Part shown: piece after piece, positions 11,741 to 23,319 of the stretch | Layout: each line of letters starts with the position of its first letter | How positions within the stretch are numbered: position 1 is the first letter of the stretch | Assembly: GCA_021018995.1 (NCBI GenBank) | Contig: CM037590.1 | Span: 37,636,287-37,700,286 of the forward strand | DNA: 64,000 nucleotides | Direction: 5' to 3' | Source: Chloranthus sessilifolius | Lineage: Eukaryota; Streptophyta; Magnoliopsida; Chloranthales; Chloranthaceae | Made by a program: the position numbers and the translations under genes | The notes under the pieces: model-generated | Told to the model about the DNA's origin: nothing | Database searches by the model: none | What the model saw: the letters and a program-made list of their open reading frames with translations, nothing else

Positions 11741-12560
11741 TCCCTACCCATGTATCAATTACTTATTACTGACACTAAGCTTGAAGTTACTTGAAAAATG
11801 TGAGCAACATATATATTTTTTTAAACTAAACTGAACATCAACAATCAAGTGCATAAAAGAGCAACATATAAGAACGTCATCCTCAATATTAAAAGAACAT
11901 AGTACCTTGCAGTGACTTTATTAAATATACTCACAGTGAGTAAAGGGAGAAAAGTGTCTTCAAGATGCTTGCCAATCACTCTATATAGTCCATGTCTGCA
12001 CTTCCACCCGAACTCGATGTCAGTAAGATTTGTCTACATAAAGCGAGGGATAAGCGTTTTGTCACGGTGCTCAGTAGGGGTAATCGCTGAGCTCAAAAGA
12101 TTAGGGTTAATCATAACATGGTCGCATCTTAGAAATTTGAACGTATTATATAATTTCATTACATTTTCTTATCATATTAACATATTACTTACATATTTCT
12201 TATATAAGACATGTGCCCGAGCTTTGGAAGCTGCCTACGTACCCTAATTGGCATCAAGCGGACCGTAATTCTAAACTTATTGTATTCTTAATAGACATAT
12301 AAGCGTAAAAGTGGGGCCCATAATACAGTTTCAACCAAACTGTCTCGTCTTTTCACATGGAAGCAATTCTATACATCCTATTCTGTATAGAGGAAACTTT
12401 CGGATTTGATGGTTCGGTCAAGTCTTGTGAAATCCCGTGATGGTAACTATACCATGGGTAGAACGTAACATAGCTTAATCTTATTATTAAATTTGTTATT
12501 TATTTATAACATGTTAGAATTTTTTCATTTCGACAACTTACGTCTCGCATCATATCTTAA
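11741..12560. other. Intergenic, nothing recognised
   Basis: AT-rich DNA right of the Athila element. A 111-codon open stretch at 11912-12247 has no recognisable domain and is likely chance. Confidence 0.5.
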
Positions 12561-13160
12561 CTTATTTCGCCTACGACTTAATTCCTGCGGCTTATCTTAA
12601 CATATCCTTCCTTAACGCATCTCGCCTACTGCTTAGGTCCTGTGGCTTATCTTGACTTATTTTATTTTAGCTTATCTGTGGCTTAGGTCCCGCGATTACA
12701 CTTTTAGATTCACGGCTTAGATCCCGCTCACTTTTTTATTCTTAGAGGTTCACAGCTTAGGTCCTATTCATCTTCTTATTCTTATAAGTTTACGGCTTAG
12801 ATCCCGTTTACCTTTTCTTAACTTGACTTGACTTATCACTTGTATTCTTAATAAAGAACATATTCAGTATATCATTACCTTAAATTTTAACTTAAAATAA
12901 CTTAGACGCATAAACAATAGCCTAAGGCTACATATAATAAGACGGGAATACCTACTATCAATAGTTGGTAAACTCATATCACCAAATGCGAACATCGTAC
13001 TATGTCACCGAAGGCCTCAGACCCTCTACTAATCACCGAAGGTGAACCTCCTTTTAATCACCGTAGGCGAACCCTCTACTAATCACCGAAGGCGAATCCC
13101 TTAATAATCACCGGAAGCTGCGATCCTCCTACTATGTCACCGGATGCAAGCATCCTACTA
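12560..13160. repeat. Two blocks of degenerate tandem repeats
   Basis: Block 1 (about 12590-12815) repeats a GGCTTAGRTCCCG-like word five or six times at intervals of roughly 55-60 bp. Block 2 (about 12985-13160) repeats AATCACCGAAGGCGAA with CCTCCTACT-like spacers every 25-35 bp. These resemble repeats inside plant LTRs, and TGTAACGTCTC at 13364 looks like a gypsy LTR start, but no paired LTR or coding domain is present. Confidence 0.5.
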
Positions 13161-13201
13161 AATGGACATGATATTCGACACAAATCATTAAATAATTCAC
13201 T

Positions 13202-13227
13202 CACTTGGCCACTTGGCCACTTGGCCC
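13202..13227. repeat. Short tandem repeat (CACTTGGC)3
   Basis: Three perfect copies of an 8-bp unit. Confidence 0.85.
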
Positions 13228-13615
13228 CAAAGTATTATTTTCGTATATTGACTTATTTTTCTTAAGCTTGTTTGTATCTTAACTTTGGATGAGCCATTAT
13301 GTGATTAAACTTTCAATCGCGTCCTATCGCAAGTCATGAAGTTACCACTGCAATCCTCGTACTGTAACGTCTCATTCCATCACAGTGAACAGTGGCAAAC
13401 GTAAGATTTTCTTGAAGAGGGGGCACTCGGTAATCCATAATCGATATATGCTAATAAATTTTTTTGTAGAAAAAAATTTCTAAAAAATCTCCAAAAATCA
13501 TAAAGAAACGTGCTCATAAGCGGATGTGTACTATCCGATTGATGAACTTTAAAATGAGCCATTAAACCTAAAACTAATAAGGGAAACAATTTTCCTATAA
13601 AAAAAAAAAAAATAA

Positions 13616-14019
13616 GGGTAGCGATTTTTGCAACCAAAGATTTTTGGAGCGCAACTATTGGTTTGACCACTCACACTATTGACTGCTTCGAATTAGATGA
13701 TAGAGGTCCTCCCAATCTTTCCCAAATTAGATCTTAAGATCATGGCCCACATATGAGATGGCCTGATATTGATTATACATGGCAAACATCCCAAAAGTGA
13801 CTATGATCATGATGTACCATGGTGCACTGTATTCACCACTGTGTGCTGCATGGAATCAACATCTGACCGTCTGATATTCAGGCCATGATCGTAAGATCTA
13901 ATGCGTGAAAGATTAGCACGGAAAAATATCTCTAGCATATGACTCAAGGTAATCAACGGTGTCAAAGGTGGAACCATTAGTTACGCGGCTAGAATCTTTA
14001 GTCGCAAAAATTGCTACCC
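13616..14019. mobile_element. MITE family A, complete copy
   Basis: Ends GGGTAGCGATTTTTGC and (reversed) GGGTAGCAATTTTTGC form TIRs that continue inward as long inverted arms. The left arm contains GACTGCTTCGAATTAGATG and AGATCTTAAGATCATGG; the right arm carries the reverse of the same words. About 404 bp, non-coding. Related copies lie at 17420, 18512, 18900, 25850, 50220, 50901, 52700, 57317 and 60540. No clear target-site duplication was found. Confidence 0.75.
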
Positions 14020-14036
14020 AGTACCCAACTAATAAT

Positions 14037-14179
14037 TGACATGGGCTCAAGTCCATGCCCCGGTTTTATTTCCGGCATGTGCTTAAGTCCCTACCCAAAA
14101 CACATCACGACATGTAGCAGCCGCAATCACATATAGCCCAGGGTCAGGACTTTTCCCTATCCGATGTGGGACTATTATA
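14037..14179 (-). repeat. Solo TRIM-type LTR fragment
   Basis: Read on the minus strand, TATAATAGTCCCACATCGG, GGGCTATATGTGATTGCGG and GGGACTTAAGC match the LTRs of the complete TRIM at 21674-22074. No primer site or second LTR is present. Confidence 0.65.
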
Positions 14180-16077
14180 GTTATACAATGGATAATTTTT
14201 ATAGACAATTTTATATTTTTATAGACAATTTTATAGGCAGCTTATGTGGTGCGACGTGATTGGCTGCACACATAGTGGGGCCCAAACATCCACCCAATCT
14301 TTATAATTTTCCATCAATAATTGCACCAACTTGATGGAAATTATAGTCCATCAACGAAATTTGTGAATTAATAGACAATGTTATAATATGGCAGGTAGGT
14401 TTTGTGTAGACAAAGTGCAAGTGGTGAGGGTTAAGTAGCTAATAGAAGCCAACCCACATCTTGTAAAGATAAGGTTGAGAAACAATGTGGAGGACGAGAA
14501 CCAAACCCATGACCTACTCCCTCACATTGGAGAGAGCGTAGCAACTGGGCTAATGCCTCTTTGCTTATCAACTATTGCAGAAGAAGACACCATCAAATTA
14601 TGGAGTAATACTCTCAATTGGAAGTAATTAATTTATATTAAGTCTGTTTCTTTTTTGGGAGCCATTACTTGCACTCGAAAAGTTGGCCCTTGCACTGAAA
14701 TTAAAGAAAGACTTGGTATTTTAGGGACATGTGATATGTGAAAACACTACTCGGGCAATCTGATTTGAAGTTCGTGAACTATAGATCTCCCGTGCATAAG
14801 ATTGGAGCAAAACAAGATATTTATAATATGATCTATTATAGTCAATTATTGAATCAGATAATAGCCTTTGACTAAATTTAATTACATGATAAAAACTATA
14901 TTTTGTGCTAATCTTTTGTACTTAATATTTTTAAATTATGGCTAATCAGTCACATAATTTATCATTTTATCACCCTTAACTTAGTGATGTTAGACCCCAA
15001 TTTGCTACTAACAAGTTAATGATGTGCAAATATAAAGGAAAATCAGTAAAAGAGAGCGAAAGTACTAATCTTCATTAAAATGAACTCAGAAAGCAATAAA
15101 AAGATGATTGAGCGTAAAAAGACGATTCGCAAAATACTGAAAGCTAGAAAATCGTAAAAAATGATTGAGCGTTATAGTCAAAAGAAGAAACTGAGAAATC
15201 TTAATTTACGATTCTTCAAAAGAGACAAAGGAGAAAAGCGAACAATCGTAAATGAGAAATCGTCCCAAGGGAGAAAACTATGAAAGATAGAAAATCGTAA
15301 TTTACGATTTTCCAGAAAATAGACAATCCAGAAGTACATCAACTGGTGAAAGCAAGAAAAGATAAAATTAGGACTTAGAGTTATATTATGATACTTTTAC
15401 TTTAGGAATTTCTTTTAATAGAATTAAAAGTTTGTAAATTGACTCCTTATGATCTATAAATAAGAGAATCCGGTATAGGATTAAGCATCGAAGAAATTCT
15501 CAGCATCAATTGACGAATGAGGTTGGGTTTTCTTCCGATCATTAGAGTAGATTAGTTTAGATATCCAAAGTTACTCGATCACAATCGAGGACTGGGATAT
15601 AGAGCTGGAAGATTAGAGTAGATATCTGTAGTTTCTCATAAGCAATTGACAACTGTGGCTGAGAGGTGAAAGATATAATTTTATTGCTTTCTAGTTTAGA
15701 TTTTATTTGCTTTATTTACTGCTTTATAAACATCTCCAAATTTTGATTTGAATTAACGACTCTGGTTGAGGTTTGCAGATTAGTGTAATGGTATTTTATT
15801 TTTAATCTTTGATTTTTCTAGAGTTTGATACTCCCAAATTTATGGTAGATTAAAGATTAGTATAAATCTATATTGAATGATTTTAGTTTTTATTGACGCC
15901 AAAATTCTAGAAGACTGAGATATACTGTAACGGTATTTTAAATTTGTAAACATCCGAATTTGAAAGGATTGCGATTAACGACCATAATCTAGAGAGAGGA
16001 AGATTAGGATTTATTTTCTGTAATTTAGTTTAAGAAACCGTTCTTTTATTCATATTTCTCTAGTAGTTTAAAACCTT

Positions 16078-16079
<2 letters not shown>

Positions 16080-16155
<76 letters not shown>
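16080..16155. repeat. (AT)n microsatellite
   Basis: About 38 uninterrupted AT dinucleotides. Confidence 0.98.
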
Positions 16156-16156
<1 letters not shown>

Positions 16157-16157
<1 letters not shown>

Positions 16158-16259
16158 CACTTCTTCGCGGGAACGATCCTATCGCTACGTTATAATTTTC
16201 ATTGTGCTCACTTCTTCGCGAGAACGATCCTATCACTACGTTATAATTTTCATTGTGTG
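16157..16259. repeat. 51-bp tandem duplication
   Basis: Two copies of a unit starting TCACTTCTTCGCG at 16157 and 16208, differing at a few positions. Confidence 0.9.
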
Positions 16260-16437
16260 CTTGTAATAGGTTAATGCTTGATTTTAGTTTAATTTTATAC
16301 ATAGAATAACCCAGCGATCAATGACCTTCAAATCAAACAACTTAGATGGTATTTTCACATATCAGAGGTCACAAAACTTGCAAGTTTCTTTTTAATTCGG
16401 TGCAAGGGTCAACTTTCCAAGTGCAAGCAATGGCTCC

Positions 16438-17151
16438 TTTATTTTTTTTGCCAACTAATCATTTAACTACATCTTTTACACGGATGATATTTGAAAAATG
16501 ATGCCTTTATTTGCAACCACCGAATCGTTGAGGGCACCCATGTTGAACATAGTGACCTATGTCTTCGATTTTTTAAAAAATATTCTAAACAATTTGTAAT
16601 TTTTTTTTAAATGAATAAAATTATAATTATTCATGACCTTTTCTAAAAATCACAAATTCCGAAATCTATTCAAGAATTATTTGATAATTTTCTAACTTTA
16701 TTTTTGCTGAAAATTCCCAATTTTTTTTTACTTTTTTACTTTTTATAGTTTTGATTAATATATTTTTATAAATTGTTCTGAATTTTAGCCATTTTTACCT
16801 TGAATTTGACATATTTTATCGAATTTTTTCAATTCGATTTATTTCCAAACCTAGACTTGGTCACTATAATGTTGAAAGTCATTAACTGCTTTGTATTATA
16901 TCTTTTTTTTTGGTTTACGAAGCCATGCAAACATGCACGCATAGAGGATTCACTTTTAGTATAGCACACTAGGCGGAGACCTGCACAAAAGGCGGGAGCA
17001 GGCCTGAGAATTAGAATCTACGACCTATGGTTCCACAAGGGAAGAGGAGTTCTTGCTAATCACGATCACCAATCTTTGCCCACACCAACTTCAACACTAT
17101 CATCATCCACTACTAACCTCTCTCACCATCTCTCCATCGTCACCACTGCAC
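16438..17151. other. Intergenic, nothing recognised
   Basis: AT-rich, with no gene or clear repeat boundary. Confidence 0.5.
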
Positions 17152-18083
17152 ATGGTATCAAAAATCGGCCAATGCGATTCGTATTGGCGATACATATTAG
17201 TTTTTCGGGAAACTGGTACGTATCGGTGCTAATGGGTATATGATATATCGTGAATCTCTGATTTTGGTTTCTGGTTTCTTTGCTTTTTAAAATGCTTTTT
17301 TTGTGCTTTTTTGTTTTTCTTAGTTTTACAATGCTTTTATGTGTTGTCAATCATATGACGCGACAGGTCCCCATCAGGTCCTCTGCCGGTACATACGCTA
17401 TTTCAGAGTTAGGAAAAATGGTACCTCTGGTTGCACACACCTGTTTAATTATTGAAAGCGTCACATATTTGACTCTAAAAAATCGTTGATTGCCTTAGAT
17501 TAGATGATAGAGGTCATATTTCACTCATATCTTTTACAAAATAGATGTTGAGATCATAACGCACCAATCAAACGGCTAGTGTTTGATTAAATGTGCCATA
17601 GATCCCCAAAAAATTCTCTTGAATCATATAACATACGTCACCCTCAAATATGACTTTAAGGTCATTTTGGGGGATCTGTGTTACCTGGAATAAAGAGGTT
17701 ACTGTTATGATCAAAAGATCTATTGTGTGAATGATTTTGGTGAAACAGAGACTTCCATCATTTAATTCTATCCAATTAATATTTTTCAAAGGGTTTGAAA
17801 CGTGGGCGCTTTCAGTAAATAAGTGGGAACGTGCATAGGTACCCGTTAGGAATTTGCGCCTCCTCTGGTTTTCAAGTTGCGTCTGATTTTCTTGTGGTCT
17901 TCGGCGATGTCAAAAGTTTATAGATGTATAAATCTTTTCTATTTTTGACATTTGAAAAATCGAACAAGTATTAGACGTACACCCTACGTATGGGGTACAG
18001 TACTACACTACCACACCATGGACTGATTCATATCAGTCATTCATGGAACGATATCCAATACCGATACCGAGTTTGACACTTTG
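17152..18083. mobile_element. TIR element with GATAC-type ends, hosting a nested MITE A
   Basis: The left end is ATGGTATCAAAAATCGG; the reversed right end is CAAAGTGTCAAACTCGG. Flanks are CCACTGCAC (17143-17151) and CCACTGCAA (18084-18092), a 9-bp duplication with one mismatch. Inner sequence next to each end has GCGATACAT and CCAATACCGATACCG words. A MITE A copy (17420-17844) sits inside. Confidence 0.6.
17420..17844. mobile_element. MITE family A copy with GGTACC ends
   Basis: GGTACCTCTGGTTGCAC at the left and ATAGGTACCC at the right, with the family's inverted arms between (TTAGATGATAGAGGTCAT, AAAGATCTATTGTGTGAATG-like). About 425 bp, the same size and end type as 57317-57744. Confidence 0.7.
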
Positions 18084-18511
18084 CCACTGCAAATCACCAC
18101 TGCCACCACCCGGCTCAACATCTCCACAACGCTTACCTTCTCTTCATTTCATTGCACCAGCACTGCCATAGCTCACCGACACTACCATCATTTTGTGCCG
18201 CCATCTCCATAAAATGGCCATCGTGATTCTACATTCAATGACCATCGTGATCCCCACCATTGCCTAACCCCCGATGCCACCACCATCTTCATTGTCCCAC
18301 ATTGGTTTTAAATATCGGAAATCCAAGACCTATTGGACAGGGCCCAATTCTGCATGTCTTGCGTTTCGGCGATACGACATGATATGCTTTGAGACAAAAA
18401 AATATATTTTAATACACATAAACAATTAAAAAAATTACAAAGCGATATAAAACTCACCAAATTTCATTAAAGAGCCTTCCTTCTCAACCTGAGTTTCAGG
18501 TGCTTAAACCA
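18084..18511. other. Intergenic, nothing recognised
   Basis: Low-complexity CAC/CCA-rich DNA (18095-18290) and an AT-rich stretch; no gene. Confidence 0.5.
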
Positions 18512-19175
18512 TTGACTCCTTTAAGTCAGACTATGAACATAGTTTTTTTTGTACCAATCAATACAATTAGATCTTGAGATCATGGGCCTACCACTAGACA
18601 CGATCATATTTTAATTATACATGGCACATACCCTAAAATATGAACATGATCATAGAGTTATCGAATCATTTTTCAAGATGTGTGTCATGTGAAATCAACA
18701 TCAGACTATCAGATGATAGGGCCATGATCTGAAGGTCTATTATGTTGAATATTCGAAAGAAAAAGGATCTTCATCGCCTGAATCAAAGCAATCTGCGATT
18801 TAAGCACGTGAATCTTGGGTTGAAAAAATTGGAGCCCAATTTAATTTCAATCTCTTTGGTTTTACTTGTCAGTCGAAGAATCAATCTCCGCAAATTGATT
18901 GGTTCTACCGTTGATTGCTTTGAATCATATGATGAAGAAGATTTTTCGTCCCAATCTTACACATAATAGATCTTGAGACCATGATCCACCAAAAGTAAAC
19001 CCTTCTCAAGACATGTCATTATCACATTTATTTTTGGAGATATGTGCTACATAGAATCAACATCTGACCGTTCGATATAGGTGGGCCATAATTAGAAGAT
19101 CTATTGCGGGAAAGATTGGATCTAAAAACGATATGATTCAAGTCAATCAACAATGTTAATATTGGAAACCATTAG
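18512..19175. mobile_element. Two MITE family A copies side by side
   Basis: The first copy (about 18512-18800) and the second (about 18895-19175) both contain AGATCTTGAGAYCATG at the left and GAAAGATTGG-type words at the right, with AATCAACATCWGAC in the middle. Terminal boundaries are degraded. Confidence 0.6.
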
Positions 19176-20096
19176 TTGGAGAGATAGCATCTTCCATGCA
19201 AATACCCGTCCCCGTTACTTATCGATATGCAAGAATCTTAGTGCCGCTTTGATTCATAAAAGAGTGTTCATTATTTCAGTAGCTTCATTTGAAGAGAATC
19301 TTGCAACGGATAAGGAAAAAGGATATGTAATCGCATTTTCTTCATTTGCAATTTGGGTTTTCCGGATCGAAATCTGACAACTGGATCATAATCGAAAGAA
19401 CTATTGTGTCAAACATTGGGTCAGTGAGGAAGAATCTTATGTGGTTGAAAAAATACCCTTTTTGACAAATTTGGATGCAAACTTAAAGAAAGAGAAAGGA
19501 AAAGTTATCATTTCGTCTGTCTTAATTCCTTTACGATAGTATATATTCTTTATTGTAGAAGCCTCTTAACCTCGCATGGTTTGGGTGTGATTTCCAGTTA
19601 CCCTCCTCAAGAAGCGGTAGGCTTGAGTTTCAAATCTAATATCCTCTTAAGGTCACCCTAAAGATTTATATCTCATGCTGATATGACCATAGCTAAAACT
19701 ATCACTGAAATTTTATTTTTTTTTAAATTGCAAATTTAAGGTCCCCCGAATTATTATCGGATTTTCCGAAAATTCACCTAATATTAATTACAAAAATTTG
19801 CGAATAATTCCTAAATTTTTCAAAAAAGTTGTGACTTACTAAATTTTTTTTAATATTTTAAGTTTTTTACAGTTTTAAATCTTTTTATTTTTACTTTTAA
19901 AATTTTCTCCCCGACTTTTTCCTCCGAATATTTTTCCATACTTCCCGGATTTACTTGATTTTCCTGAATTTTAATCTCGCCAAATTATTGCCGAACCCTA
20001 ATTTGATGACTACGGATATGATGCATGCTAACTTGGGGTGCGCACGTGCCCCTTATTAGTTGAGTGCTCTAGAGGCCTGAACCACCACCTCCACGC

Positions 20097-20098
<2 letters not shown>
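19176..20098. other. Intergenic, nothing recognised
   Basis: A 74-codon open stretch at 19153-19377 has no recognisable domain. The rest is AT-rich. Confidence 0.5.

Positions 20099-20152
<54 letters not shown>
20099..20152. repeat. (AT)n microsatellite
   Basis: About 27 AT units. Confidence 0.98.
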
Positions 20153-20156
<4 letters not shown>

Positions 20157-20985
20157 TATACTTTAGTTGAAGCAAAACACCATCTATGATATAATGATTC
20201 AAATCACAAATGGATGATTTGTTTCACTTAAGGATTTGCCTCTCTTGATATGCGATTACCTGTTTAAGTCTTTAAGATGGGGGTAATCCATATCGTTAAA
20301 AGGTATCATACGTTGAAGGGTAATGGGAACAAAAAAATCACTTTTGAGAGATTTGAACTAACATATTTGAGTAGTCATATAATTCATATTTTTGGTAACT
20401 TGGCATAAATTGGCATTTATAACTAATTGCTAATTTCATCCACTTCATTGTGAGGTTAGCAATGTCACGTACACAAATACTAGGGTTGTGCAGATGATTA
20501 GTAAGGCTATGATATTTTAGGGGGTGGAATCACTCACACCAGTCAAAATCACGCACGTAAATATTAGGAAATCATTCACCTAGATTAGAGAATCACTCAC
20601 CTAATTAGAGGAATCGCTCACTCTATGCCAGAGGCTGCAAGCTCTCAACATAAGAATTCAAATATTTTTCTTCTTCTTCTTTTTTTTACTTTCTTGAGTA
20701 TATAGATGATTATATGACCTTTAAATTATCAAAACTAACAAATGCCTAGTTTCTATGATAAAAATTAAACCAAACAAGTTTCTAGATTACTATTTTCTAA
20801 GACAAATAACTACCCTAGTCTCAACACTAACTATTAATTAAGACTTCATAAGCACTAAGACTAAAAGTACCCGAATATTAAATATGTGCTGCAAATCAAA
20901 TGTGCCACACTAGCTGATTAAATCGTGCAACATGGACGGGCCACATAGACAAAGCAGGCTGCATCAGCAGAAAACTGTCTAAACT
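20153..20985. other. Intergenic with a short degenerate repeat
   Basis: About 20525-20620 repeats an AATCACTCACCTAGATTAG-like unit three or four times. Otherwise AT-rich with no gene. Confidence 0.45.
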
Positions 20986-21265
20986 GACTAGCCAGATTGA
21001 AACTGACCGAAATTTCGGGTTTTAGTCGGTTTTAGTTCTTATCGGTTTGGTTTTGGTGTGAATTATTTTTTGGGAAATCGGTTTATCAATTCAGTTTCAA
21101 GTTTAGGGTTTTCTTACCCAAAACTGAACCACCAAGGTATGCAAAGTGTGATTTTTGGATATTTTTGTTTTATAAGTATGAAGAGACATGAATATACACT
21201 TTACAAGAGCAAGCATATATGTCTAATGGTGAGAAAGTATGAGTATTTCTTCACATGAGTTGATG

Positions 21266-21313
<48 letters not shown>

Positions 21314-21470
21314 TTTTGTTTTTGTATGATGACAAATATTCAAGTTTAAAAGCCGAAAACTGACCGAACAGATTGAGATTGGTTTCTGGTCTATTTCGAT
21401 TCAAACAAATTTGAAACAGACACACACCGGTTCAGTTTCGGATTAGCCTGAAAACCGACCCCAATAATAC
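20985..21470. mobile_element. Degraded CGGTTT-type foldback element
   Basis: The left part (GGGTTTTAGTCGGTTTTAG) and right part (CCGAAAACTGACCGAAC, CCTGAAAACCGACC) are inverted relatives around an AT microsatellite (21269-21304). Similar to the elements at 23320 and 54026. Ends are approximate. Confidence 0.4.
21269..21304. repeat. (TA)n microsatellite
   Basis: About 18 TA units followed by a T run. Confidence 0.97.
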
Positions 21471-21673
21471 CCCTAAAAACTACCATTAAACTTGAGCATT
21501 GTTGTAATTTTAGTAGTGACATTTTAGTAAAATTGCATCTAAAACCACTCTTGAGAACAAAACATATTTTGTCACTTTGGTCTTCCTTCACCCACTTCTG
21601 AGAACAAACCCATAAAAGCTTTAACTTGGGTTCGTAGCATACTCTATCTATGAGACCATTTTCTATTGAAAAC

Positions 21674-22074
21674 TGTAATAGTCCCACATTAGATAGAGAA
21701 AAGTCCTTACCATAAACTATATATGATTGCAAACACTACATGTTATGATGCATTTTGAGTGGGGACTTAAGCCCATGCCAGAAACAAAACCTGGGCGAGG
21801 ACCTAAGCCAAGAACTAGACAATATTATGGCATGTGGGTCTGGGTCGTCATAGAATGGTATCAGAGCCGAGAACGGCTCTTCTATAAGGTGGGAGGTTGT
21901 AATAGTCTCACATTGGATAGAGAAAAGTCCTGACCCTGGGCTATATGTGATTGCGGACATTAAATGTCATGACTCATTTTGGGTGGGGACTTAAGCCCGT
22001 GCCAGAAACAAAACCGAGGCGGGGACTTAAGCCCAGAATCAGACAATATTATGGCATGTGAGTCTAGGTCGTCA
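21674..22074 (+). mobile_element. TRIM (miniature LTR retrotransposon), complete
   Basis: Two direct repeats of exactly 177 bp, 21674-21850 and 21898-22074, each begin TGTAATAGTC and end GGTCGTCA. Between them lie TGGTATCAGAGC (21856-21867), the initiator-Met primer site, and the purine tract AAGGTGGGAGG (21886-21896). The internal part is only 47 bp and non-coding. These are the defining parts of a TRIM. Flanking pentamers are AAAAC and AAAAA. Confidence 0.85.
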
Positions 22075-22590
22075 AAAAAACAAAGCCTCTTTTGTTAAGC
22101 TCTGATCCCATCTTCCCTCTTAAAATATTGGCGTGAGTTGGAGCTCAAGCTTTGTTTCCCTCTTTCCTCCTAAAATCCATCTATTTTTCTGTCGAAACAC
22201 AGGCCCATGAAAATGGTCTTCTAATCTTGAACCCAACCTTTCTGACCGTTATTTAAACACCAAAATGGTGTTTAAACCCCATTTGGTGCTTAAATGTCGG
22301 TCACGACCAAACACAGATTAAGATCGTATACACACCATTTGGTGTTTAAATGACATTTGGGAGAGTCAGTCATATATATATTCTAAAAAATTCCAAACGA
22401 AATGACAAATCTTATTTTTTGTAAGCCAATACTTTTTTAGCACTCTCTCCCAAATACATGTTCACTTATTGTAACTTTAACACAGACATGAACATAGCTC
22501 AATGTCTTTCCCAATTTTCACCGGAGCATAAGCAATTAAATGCCATAACCCTTATAATCATAACGTGCTAGTGAGCTGAACCCTTATTAA
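22075..22590. repeat. Intergenic with GGTGTTTAAA palindromes
   Basis: TTTAAACACCAAAATGGTG (22253-22271) is a near-perfect palindrome, repeated in looser form to about 22370. The same words occur at 62380, 63265 and 63620. No gene. Confidence 0.5.
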
Positions 22591-22620
22591 GAGAGAGAGA
22601 GAGAGAGTGTGTGTGTGTGT
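22591..22620. repeat. (GA)n(GT)n microsatellite
   Basis: Dinucleotide run GA then GT. Confidence 0.97.
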
Positions 22621-22628
22621 TTCATATA

Positions 22629-23180
22629 TCAGTCACATCTAAGGATGCAAGTGTTATACATGATTCTGCAGGGTGGGTAGCACTCACAAAGATCCCAGAC
22701 CGAGCTATGTTTCATTGATTCCAACTCATCATTCATAGCTTCGAGCCATTGAGTTGATTTGTTGTTCATCATAGCTTGGTTAAAAGAAACAAGATATCTT
22801 TCATTTCCAAAATCATATTCACTCTCATTGAAGTAAACGATATAGTCATAAAAAATGACTGACTTCTTTGCTCTATCTGATCTACTTAATGATTGATCAT
22901 TAGCGGTCACCATAGGAGCAAGAGCCTTCTCAATCAGGTGCATCAACACTTTCTTGAATAATTGGTGTTAGTGCCACCTCTTCTTGGATAAAAGGGATAG
23001 AAATCATAACATGATTCTCCTCAAAAGTGATTTTCCTAAGCTCAACATTCTTACTGTTCTCACAATCCTCAAAGAATTTCGCATATTTAGTCTCAATAAT
23101 CCTGGTACTATGAGTAAGGCAATAAAATTTGTAGCTTTTTAACCTTTCAAGATAAAAAAGTGTGTTTTCTATTTGAGTTT
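22629..23180 (-). pseudogene. Copia pol fragment (integrase C-terminus to start of RT)
   Basis: The upstream frame reads YKFYCLTHSTRIIETKYAKF and continues to FEENHVMISIPFIQEE, the usual region linking copia integrase to RT. After a frame change the second part reads SFNQAMMNNKSTQWLEAMN and DELESMKHSSVWDL, the conserved start of the copia RT domain. It ends before the RT catalytic motif. No functional product. Confidence 0.8.
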
Positions 23181-23319
23181 GATAATATTTTAAGTCTATT
23201 TGAAACAAAAGTAAAAATAGATAAAACAAAGCACCTAAGATCTATGCTCTTCAACCACGGATGCCAAGGTCCAAGCAACACTTCCACACAAATTTATCCT
23301 TTACTATGGAAGTACCAAG

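Larger units (their letters stand above)
14985..16301 (+). repeat. Probable solo LTR of a gypsy-type element
   Basis: Starts TGATGTTAGACCCC and ends near TTTTATACA. A TATA box lies at about 15451 (CTATAAATAAG). The CGGGAACGATCCTA sequence near its 3' end resembles the end region of Athila/Tat-type LTRs. Just before that end is an AT microsatellite and a 51-bp tandem duplication. No internal coding region is present. A clean target-site duplication could not be set. Confidence 0.45.
14659..16437. mobile_element. MITE family B, interrupted by a probable solo LTR
   Basis: The left end GGGAGCCATTACTTGCACTC (14659 on) and the right end, GTGCAAGCAATGGCTCC (16421-16437), are inverted copies. The flanking arms (AAAGTTGGCCCTTGCAC and GTGCAAGGGTCAACTTT) also pair. 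Uninterrupted copies of this family are about 420 bp (56875-57290), so about 1.3 kb between roughly 14940 and 16320 is inserted. Confidence 0.65.

Noticed and set aside
12985..13160. CRISPR-like array (repeats with spacers)
   Set aside because: Repeats are degenerate, spacers resemble each other, and the window is plant nuclear DNA.
16060..16302. Open stretch with a Tyr-Ile repeat
   Set aside because: It is translation of the AT microsatellite at 16080-16155; the same applies at 25504-25725 and 21201-21425.
21856..21867. Primer site as evidence for a full copia element nearby
   Set aside because: It lies between two 177-bp LTRs only 47 bp apart, so it belongs to the TRIM.
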